Notes under the pieces: model-generated | The model's input: only the letters and a program-made list of their open reading frames with translations | What the model was told of the DNA's origin: nothing | Database searches by the model: none | Source: Planctomycetota bacterium | GTDB lineage: Bacteria > Planctomycetota > UBA1135 > GCA-002686595 | DNA length: 64,000 nt | NCBI GenBank assembly: GCA_002720975.1 | Contig: PBIX01000085.1 | Location: 1-64,000, forward strand | Reading direction: 5' to 3' | Program-made: the position numbers and the translations under genes | Part shown: piece after piece, positions 58,308-64,000 of the stretch | How positions within the stretch are numbered: position 1 is the stretch's first letter | Layout of the letters: each line of letters opens with the position of its first letter

Positions 58308-59111
58308 ATGGAGCCTTCACTTAACGATCCGGTCACCGAGACCCTGCGCCGCTGGTCCCGCCAGACCACTCCGGATGAGCTCAAGGAGCGCGGGGTGTCC
58401 AATCTGCGCTCGGTCAGTCTGTCGCGCGTGTCGATGCTGATCGAGAAGGCCGTCAACCGCGCGCTCTTGGCGCGCACCCTGCACAATGATGGGGACGAGG
58501 ACGAGGAGAGCGCCCAGTTCGAGAGTGTTTCAGTGACGGCACGGAAAGAGTTCATGGCAATGGCCACGTCCGATGTGCCGGTTGAGGATGAAGTCTCCGA
58601 TGTCCAGGAGCACGCGGTCAGTGCACTTGATCAACTGAAGGCGGAGCTCGCCGGGCGCCGCCGTGAGGTTGCGGAACAAGAGCGTGCCCTGCGCAGCATT
58701 GGCGGTCTTGCGAAGGACGCAGACGAGGAGTTGGCCACCAAGCTGCGAGCGCTCTTTGTTTCCTGGGGTGGCAAGGCCGACGCCCCTTCGGCGCTGGAGC
58801 GCGAGGTCATCGAGTTGACCGTTCAGGAGCTACGTCGCGAGCGTGGCAATTCGGAACGGGAACGATTGCGCCACCACCAGGATGAGATCAGTGTGCTGGA
58901 ACGTCGGATCGGGAAGCTCACCAACTTGCTATCAGAGACCGAGGGCAACTTGGTCCGTGCACAGCGAGTGGGGGCTTCCGTGAATGGAATTGCCTCTGAG
59001 TATGATTGCGTTCAGGGCTTGTCCGAAGACGATGAGTTCCACGAGAAGAAATCAGAGCTCATGACCGCGATCTTTGAGGCGAACATGGAGATGAGGGAAA
59101 TCGCCGGGTAG
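58308..59111 (+). CDS. Coiled-coil protein of unknown function
   Basis: 267 aa, no signal peptide. Residues 10-60 contain helical basic segments (LRSVSLSRVSMLIEKAVNRAL); residues 95-225 are heptad-rich coiled coil (SALDQLKAELAGRRREVAEQ; LRRERGNSERERLRHHQDEI; ISVLERRIGKLTNLL). Acidic stretches (HNDGDEDEESAQ) lie between. Probably cytoplasmic and oligomeric. Family not recognised. Single gene in its orientation, convergent with the squalene-cyclase-fold gene. Confidence 0.7.
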   Translation: MEPSLNDPVTETLRRWSRQTTPDELKERGVSNLRSVSLSRVSMLIEKAVNRALLARTLHNDGDEDEESAQFESVSVTARKEFMAMATSDVPVEDEVSDVQEHAVSALDQLKAELAGRRREVAEQERALRSIGGLAKDADEELATKLRALFVSWGGKADAPSALEREVIELTVQELRRERGNSERERLRHHQDEISVLERRIGKLTNLLSETEGNLVRAQRVGASVNGIASEYDCVQGLSEDDEFHEKKSELMTAIFEANMEMREIAG

Positions 59112-59167
59112 CGCCGCGCTCGGGAGTATCCAAGCGCGTCGAGCGCCTTGCGGGTCGAACCCGGAGC

Positions 59168-60409
59168 TCATCTCTGGAAGAACGGTAGGATGCCTTCGGG
59201 GACGGACAGGTACAGGACGTTCATCGCGGTGGCGTAGGCCCTTCCATAGCGTCCCACCGACCCTCTTCCCGCCGCATCGAAGCGCTTGTCCCGCCAGGCG
59301 CCGTCCTCGTCCTGGCTTACGAGCACTCTACGGCTCTCCTGCTCAGCCCAGGTCCGGAACACCTTCTCATCCCTGTGCTGCCATAGAGCCTGAGCCAGAT
59401 ACAGGCGCTCGTAGAAGGGAAAGCGCGCATCCTCCACGTGTCCGCCTTGTTTCTGGTCCTGCTCCCGCAGGGCCAGCTTGCGCCACACGTAGAGGTAGCC
59501 GTCCTCGACCTCCTTGCCCTCATAGATACCCGTGGCGTGCAAGGTCGATAGGCACGCCCCGGTCAGGGCCACAGAGCTCTGCGGTTGCTGGTGGGAGTAC
59601 ATGAAGCCGCCCTGCTCGTCCTGCAGGGAGCGAACGTAGACCAGGGCCCGTTCAATCACCGTTCCGTCCACCTGAAACCCGATGTTGCGAGCGCCGCGCA
59701 GGGCCTGGAGGAGGCACACGGTCACCGAGCCCTCGTGCAGGTCCATGGGTTCAGGGTCGTAGTACCAGCCACCCTGGGAGCTCTGGGCTTTTTCAATGCA
59801 CTCCACCCCACGGCGGATAGCAGCGGCCACGCGCTTGCCACGCTGGCTTCCGGGGGAGAGCGAGTAGGCCTGCGTCAGGGCCAGGATGGCAAGACCATGG
59901 CCGTGGGTGCGTGATTTCTCATCGCCACGGGCGGTGATGAAGCCGGGGTGGGGCTCGTCATCGCCCGCCGAATGATCGAGCAGGAAGTCGATGGCCTTGG
60001 TCAGGGCAGCCTGGTGTGGCCCGCGGTTCGTACTGCTCCCGCCCGCCATGAAGGCCAACGCCACGAGCGAGGTGACGCCCACCGGGGCGCTGTGTTCCGT
60101 GTCCCCCAGGGAGACCCGGCCTCCAGCCAGGATGTCCTTGGCCAGCCAGTTCAGGCCGCGCTCGCGGCAGAGCCGCAGGGGATCCTGGGGACCGGCCGGA
60201 CGCTCCCGAGGGCGTTCGATGGGGGACTCCTTGCCCCTGTCGTCCTGGGGGCCGAGGGGTGCTCCCACCCGCTCACGAATCCCCACCCGAGCTCCATCCC
60301 GGTGATCGGTGAAGGAGTGTCCCGCGGCCGAACCAGAGGGGGCGAGGGACAGTAGCGCGACCAGGGCCGCGCTCAGTGCCCGCGCCGAATCAGTCTGAAT
60401 CGCGCTCAT
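59168..60409 (-). CDS. Exported squalene-cyclase/prenyltransferase-fold protein
   Basis: 413 aa with signal peptide. Repeated alpha-toroid motifs with QW-like turns: SSQGGWYYDPE, DEQGGFMYSH, DEDGAWRDKRFD, each after a helix such as RRGVECIEKAQ or RALVYVRSLQ. HGHGLAILALTQAYSL and GACLSTLHATGIYEG fit the same barrel. No DxDD or DxxD cyclase motif stands out, so it is unlikely to be a terpene cyclase. In Planctomycetota such genes sit with coiled-coil and BatA/MoxR-type clusters, as here. Starts 20 bases inside the end of the preceding gene. Confidence 0.8.
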   Translation of the reverse strand: MSAIQTDSARALSAALVALLSLAPSGSAAGHSFTDHRDGARVGIRERVGAPLGPQDDRGKESPIERPRERPAGPQDPLRLCRERGLNWLAKDILAGGRVSLGDTEHSAPVGVTSLVALAFMAGGSSTNRGPHQAALTKAIDFLLDHSAGDDEPHPGFITARGDEKSRTHGHGLAILALTQAYSLSPGSQRGKRVAAAIRRGVECIEKAQSSQGGWYYDPEPMDLHEGSVTVCLLQALRGARNIGFQVDGTVIERALVYVRSLQDEQGGFMYSHQQPQSSVALTGACLSTLHATGIYEGKEVEDGYLYVWRKLALREQDQKQGGHVEDARFPFYERLYLAQALWQHRDEKVFRTWAEQESRRVLVSQDEDGAWRDKRFDAAGRGSVGRYGRAYATAMNVLYLSVPEGILPFFQR

Positions 60410-60779
60410 TCAAGCGCCGGTAGTAGGAGTCAATCCAATCCCTGTAGCGCGGCGGCAGGTCGGTGCCGCCCTCGGCTCGGAAGAGGTCGCGCAGGTGGAC
60501 GGGCAGGTTGCCCCACTGGTCCTTGCCATTCACGGCCATGAGGGGCGCACCCACGGCGTCCTCAGACGGCCCCCCTGTCTGACTGCTTTCGGGCGGGCCG
60601 TTCTTGTTGCTGTCGGGCTGTCCACTCATCCCCGGCTCCTTGTCTTGGCCTTGGGGTTGGGGTTGGCTGGGGTTCTGTTGAGGTCCGTCCGGGGTCTGTT
60701 CCTTTCGGCCGCTCTCGTTGTTCGCCTGCTGGCTGTCCTTTGGCTCACCTTTTCCGGACGACTGACCGTCGCCCGACAT
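60390..60779 (-). CDS. Small disordered protein with conserved C-terminal motif
   Basis: 129 aa. Residues 1-75 are Gln/Pro/Gly/Ser-rich and disordered, perhaps a linker. The C-terminal 45 residues are compact: WGNLPVHLRDLFRAEGGTDL then PPRYRDWIDSYYRRLN, a motif I associate with small proteins of planctomycete coiled-coil/cyclase-fold clusters. No signal peptide. Overlaps the cyclase-fold gene by 20 bases, so the two are translated together. Function unknown. Confidence 0.65.
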   Translation of the reverse strand: MSGDGQSSGKGEPKDSQQANNESGRKEQTPDGPQQNPSQPQPQGQDKEPGMSGQPDSNKNGPPESSQTGGPSEDAVGAPLMAVNGKDQWGNLPVHLRDLFRAEGGTDLPPRYRDWIDSYYRRLNERDSD

Positions 60780-60788
60780 GGTGCTGCT

Positions 60789-61229
60789 TCATGTCCCGCC
60801 TTGTTCTGCGGCGATCTCAAGAATGCGATCGATGTCCTCCAGCACGCGACTGCCTTCGCCGCGGGTTGCCGAGAGCAGATCCGCGATCCCGCCGGCGGCC
60901 AGCCGCTGGGGTCTGGCGGCAGCGATCAGATCGCCCAGGCCGCTCTCCTGCATGTCGCCCAGGCGCGAGGTGTCCCCCGCGGAGGCGTCCAGGAGGTAGG
61001 AGCCCATGTCCTGCATGCGGCGCTCCACCGCGTGGAACAACTCGAGCATTTCATCCTGGGGTGAGCGCTCGGCCTCTACCACATCCCGTAGCTGGGGCTG
61101 AATGGGCTTGGGCTCCTGGGCGAGACCCAGGTTAAAGGATGTCGCGCACAGAACTCCGCATGCGAGTCCCGACGTGGTTGCGATCAGGGAGAGGCGGCGG
61201 TTGGGTGCTGAGTGCTGCGAGTGTTTCAT
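60789..61229 (-). CDS. Small exported hypothetical protein
   Basis: 146 aa from the ATG at 61229, which gives a signal peptide (LSLIATTSGLACGVLCATSF, cleaved before QEP). AAAGGA lies 11 bases upstream. The mature part is helical and acidic: DEMLELFHAVERRMQDMGSY and LEDIDRILEIAAEQ. An earlier ATG at 61268 would overlap the coiled-coil gene by 11 bases. Third gene of a four-gene minus-strand cluster. Family not recognised. Confidence 0.65.
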   Translation of the reverse strand: MKHSQHSAPNRRLSLIATTSGLACGVLCATSFNLGLAQEPKPIQPQLRDVVEAERSPQDEMLELFHAVERRMQDMGSYLLDASAGDTSRLGDMQESGLGDLIAAARPQRLAAGGIADLLSATRGEGSRVLEDIDRILEIAAEQGGT

Positions 61230-61257
61230 GGTCGTGGTTGTCCTTTGTCCGAATTCA

Positions 61258-64000
61258 TCATCGCCCATCATCGGCCTCTTCGCCAGGATTTGTGCCCTGC
61301 ACGTCCGGTTTGTCCGCCTCGGAGCCATCCGGGGCCCCTTCAGGGTCCCGCCCGGGGGGGGCGGGGATTTCCAGCCGCTCTCTGAAGAGAGTGAACAGCT
61401 CGCTGATCCGGTTGTGCTGATAGGCCAGGCGGGAGATGTCTTCAAGTAGCAAGGGGTCCAGATCCTCGGTGGGACCAGCCAGTTCGGGGTGCAGCTGCAG
61501 CTGCTGCTCCAGCTTGGCGATCACCTCGACCTCCATCATGCGCAGGAGCTTCAGCTCGGCCACGTCCGGCACCAGGGGGGGAGGAGGCTGGGGACCGCTG
61601 CCTCCTGGAGAGGGAGGCTCCTGCTCCTGCTGCCGGTCGCCGAGCTCCTTCTCAAGGGCGTCCTTCAACCAGATCAGGTTGCGGTGCACGTCTTCCTGCA
61701 GAGCCTGGATTCGCTCGCCACTCTGGTAGCCGCCGCCTTCACCCATGTCTCTTGCGATACGCACCAGGTCAGCCTCGACGTTGCGGACGATCTCTGCGAA
61801 TACCGCGACCCCCTCTTTGGCAATCGCTCCGCGCACCTGGCTGGCACGCTGGGCGATGGCTTCAAACTCACGGCTCGTATTGCGCAGGCGCACCCTGTCG
61901 GAGCGGCTGACGCGCGTGCGGCCCTCGCGGGAGGCGTCGATCTCCTGGGTGGCACGCATCTGCTCCTCCAGCATTTCAAGCATGGCCTGAACTTCTTCGG
62001 CCACGCGGAAGAGCAGCTCTTCCTGGCGCAGGCGTTGGTACTGCTCCTCCTCTTCTTCGAGGTCGTCCAGCGCTTCACGAATCTGCTGTTCGGTCTGCTC
62101 TTCCTGCTGCTGAGCCTGGCTGAGGTCGCCTTCTTCCAGGGACTCAGAAGCCTCGCTTGCGCTGGAGGCCGCCTTTTCCAGGTTGGGTTGTGGGAGAGGT
62201 GAGTCGCGTTCTTCGTTGAGCTTCGCGAGCTCCAGGAGCATCTCCTTGATGGCTTCCTGCCGCTCCGCCTGTTCCTGAGCGCGCTCTTTCTGTTCCGGGG
62301 TTTGGGGTTCGATGCCCTCCTCAGCCGCACGCCGGGCCTGCTCCAACTGGTCGATGGCCTCGCGCTGGGATTTCTGGGCATCCGACTGACTCCCTTTGGA
62401 TCCCATCTGGCTCGAAGCTTGCTGCATCGACTCTTGGGCTTCGGAGAGGGAACCCTGCACCTCTCCCTGGGCGGAGGGGGTCATGGATCCCTGAGGGGCT
62501 TGCTCGCCCAGTTGACCGATCTTCTCAGCCAGCTGATCCTGACGTTCTTGCAGTTGTGCACGTTCGGCGCCATCCGCGCGGTCGTTGGCCTCCTCCAGTG
62601 CCTGGTTGATCTCGGCCAACGCACGTTGAAGTGCTTCCTGGCCCTGCTCGGCCGACTCACGGCCGGCCTCTGCCTGGCCCTGGCGCGCCGCTTCAGCCGC
62701 CGCCTCAAGAGACACCTGAGCCTCACTCAAGGCAGAGGCCAGCGCCTCGGCGTTCTCGACCTGATTGCGCTCGGCCGCGCTCGCCGCTTCACGTTCGAGG
62801 GCACGGGTCTCCGTGGCCGCTTGATCCTGGGAGGCCTCAAGGGCCTGGGCCGTCTGGCTCTGGGCGGCCGTGCCCCGGTCCAGCTCATCGAGGGCCTCCT
62901 GGATGTTCTCGGGTTCTTCGAGAGCGTCCTGAACCCGTTCTGCCGTGCGGCCTGCGGCGTTGTTCTTCTCTGCGAGCGGCTTGGCGAGGGAGCGGACCTG
63001 CTCGCGAGCCGCTGCGCTCTCCTGGGCGGCGCTGCTCGCCTGGCGGGCGAGGTCGTCGGCGGCCTTGCGAGCTTGCGCTGCCGCCGCTTGACGCTGCTCC
63101 TCATTGCTTGCGGATTGGGAGCTCGCTGCGGCCTGCGCCAAGGCCTGGGCAACCGCCTGGGCTGCTTCCCGGCCCGAGGCCCGCGCTTCCCGTTCGGCGC
63201 GCTCGGCCGCTGCGTTCAATTCCTCCGACGGTTCTCCGTCCTCGAGAGCTTCTGCCGCAGCTCGCAGTTCCGATTCGCCCTGCTCCAGTCGTGCCTGGTC
63301 TGCTTCAGCAGAGCGTGCGCTCTCCAGGGGGGTGCGCAGGTGGCGTAGCTGCTCTTGGGCGAGGGGGTCCCAGCCTGCGAAGACCTCCTCGCTGACGGCC
63401 TGGGCGGCGATCAACTCCTCCAGGCGCGACCGGAATGCCTCCAGGTCAAAGACCCCGCTTGCCCGTGCCTGCTGCTCGCTGGCCGCCAGGATCGAGCGCT
63501 GCTCGGCCAGAGCCTCGTCCAGCCCCTGCTCCAATGCGCGCTGGGCATCGTTGGCCGAGTCGGCGCGCAGTTGTTCGGTGTCCTTGCGCAGCTTGGCTTC
63601 CTCGTCAGCCATCTGGTCCAAGGCTGCGCGCACCTGCTTGAGCTTCTCCAGCTCCTCTTCAAGATTCTCCAGCCCCTGTCGGTCCATCAGGATGTCGAGC
63701 AGGCTGGCCAGGTTCGTCAGGATGCGTTCCTGGTTTTCCAGCGCCGTATGCGTGCGGCCGGCGCGGATGTCCTCGCGGGTGCGCTCCATCCACTCTTCCA
63801 GAGTGTATGCCTCCGTGTCTCCGCCGCGTGAGTCCAGGTGCGCGATGCCGGCACGCAGCAGCTCGGCAGCGTGCACCCGGCCCTCGGCTTCCAGTCGCGC
63901 AGCGAGGGTCACCATGGTCTCCCGCAGGCGGATCAGCTGGCGGTGCAACAGCAGCTGCTCTTCCGCCAGGGCCGCCTGCTCCCGGGTCAGGTCATCCTGC
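61258..64000 (-). CDS. Giant coiled-coil protein (5' end beyond window)
   Basis: At least 914 codons, open to the window edge, with the C-terminus at 61258. Almost entirely heptad-rich helix, dominated by Glu, Ala, Gln and Arg (ELEKLKQVRAALDQMADEEA; EEERQAQ-type stretches). Later segments (GMEVEVIAKLEQQLQLHPEL-like, LEDISRLAYQHNRISELF) are more ordered, and the end is acidic and Gly/Pro-rich. No enzymatic motif seen. An in-frame TTG at 63948 is a possible start but the frame continues with protein-like sequence upstream, so a truncated gene is more likely. Resembles the DUF4175-type membrane coiled-coil proteins of Planctomycetota by context; any membrane part would lie outside the window. 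Confidence 0.7.
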   Translation of the reverse strand, partial: QDDLTREQAALAEEQLLLHRQLIRLRETMVTLAARLEAEGRVHAAELLRAGIAHLDSRGGDTEAYTLEEWMERTREDIRAGRTHTALENQERILTNLASLLDILMDRQGLENLEEELEKLKQVRAALDQMADEEAKLRKDTEQLRADSANDAQRALEQGLDEALAEQRSILAASEQQARASGVFDLEAFRSRLEELIAAQAVSEEVFAGWDPLAQEQLRHLRTPLESARSAEADQARLEQGESELRAAAEALEDGEPSEELNAAAERAEREARASGREAAQAVAQALAQAAASSQSASNEEQRQAAAAQARKAADDLARQASSAAQESAAAREQVRSLAKPLAEKNNAAGRTAERVQDALEEPENIQEALDELDRGTAAQSQTAQALEASQDQAATETRALEREAASAAERNQVENAEALASALSEAQVSLEAAAEAARQGQAEAGRESAEQGQEALQRALAEINQALEEANDRADGAERAQLQERQDQLAEKIGQLGEQAPQGSMTPSAQGEVQGSLSEAQESMQQASSQMGSKGSQSDAQKSQREAIDQLEQARRAAEEGIEPQTPEQKERAQEQAERQEAIKEMLLELAKLNEERDSPLPQPNLEKAASSASEASESLEEGDLSQAQQQEEQTEQQIREALDDLEEEEEQYQRLRQEELLFRVAEEVQAMLEMLEEQMRATQEIDASREGRTRVSRSDRVRLRNTSREFEAIAQRASQVRGAIAKEGVAVFAEIVRNVEADLVRIARDMGEGGGYQSGERIQALQEDVHRNLIWLKDALEKELGDRQQEQEPPSPGGSGPQPPPPLVPDVAELKLLRMMEVEVIAKLEQQLQLHPELAGPTEDLDPLLLEDISRLAYQHNRISELFTLFRERLEIPAPPGRDPEGAPDGSEADKPDVQGTNPGEEADDGR

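Noticed and set aside
59150-59167. T-loop-like GGGTCGAACCC suggesting a tRNA
   Set aside because: Only 56 bases lie between the flanking genes, with no acceptor, D or anticodon stems.

Overview
The window is GC-rich and gene-dense, and looks like a chromosome segment of a Planctomycetota bacterium. That assignment is inference. It rests on a planctomycete-type cytochrome c domain fused to leucine-rich repeats, a lipoprotein sulfatase, paired beta-propeller lipoproteins, DUF1566 and choice-of-anchor B secreted proteins with a shared C-terminal module, and pseudopilin genes. Neighbouring genes often overlap by 4 bases. No rRNA, tRNA, CRISPR array or insertion sequence was found.

Layout. 0-7 kb: sulfatase (partial), multidomain cytochrome c protein, mqnC-mqnE (futalosine menaquinone pathway), glycyl-tRNA synthetase, and an exported thioredoxin whose first redox cysteine codon is TGA. 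7-14 kb: two large propeller lipoproteins on either side of a gamma-glutamyltransferase, then a small membrane protein. 14-22 kb: FAD amine-oxidase-like protein, lgt with an RNase HII-like gene, a Pus10-type pseudouridine synthase, a FabZ-like dehydratase, a MATE transporter and a membrane-anchored carrier of carboxypeptidase-regulatory-like repeats. 22-29 kb: phosphodiesterase, rhodanese, dicarboxylate/amino-acid symporter with a PDZ-like insert, RNA 2'-phosphotransferase with a repetitive tail, and a Kdo-kinase-like protein. 28.6-32 kb: apbE, outer-membrane barrel, FMN-binding protein and heme-b-like membrane protein, a likely extracytoplasmic flavin redox operon. 32-40 kb: nusA-infB-rbfA followed by a kinase/AAA/TPR regulator. 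40-48 kb: sigma-54-type AAA+ protein coupled to a HEAT/TPR protein, rRNA methyltransferase, thiS-thiG, CPBP protease, gamma-carbonic-anhydrase-like protein and larE. 48-58 kb: three pilin-like genes, choice-of-anchor B protein, diheme peroxidase with YtkA-like lipoprotein, and a DUF1566 protein. 58-64 kb: coiled-coil protein and a planctomycete-style cluster of squalene-cyclase-fold protein, two small proteins and a giant coiled-coil protein that runs off the window.

The strongest candidate for something undescribed is the TGA-interrupted thioredoxin at 5979-6974. The frame is continuous on both sides, the TGA sits exactly where the first Cys of a W-C-x-P-C motif belongs, and a SECIS-like hairpin with a bulged U follows at the expected distance. 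I read it as a UxxC selenoprotein. Next in interest are a short Pus10-like enzyme in a bacterium, the PDZ insert in a DAACS symporter, and the apbE/porin/FMN-binding operon.
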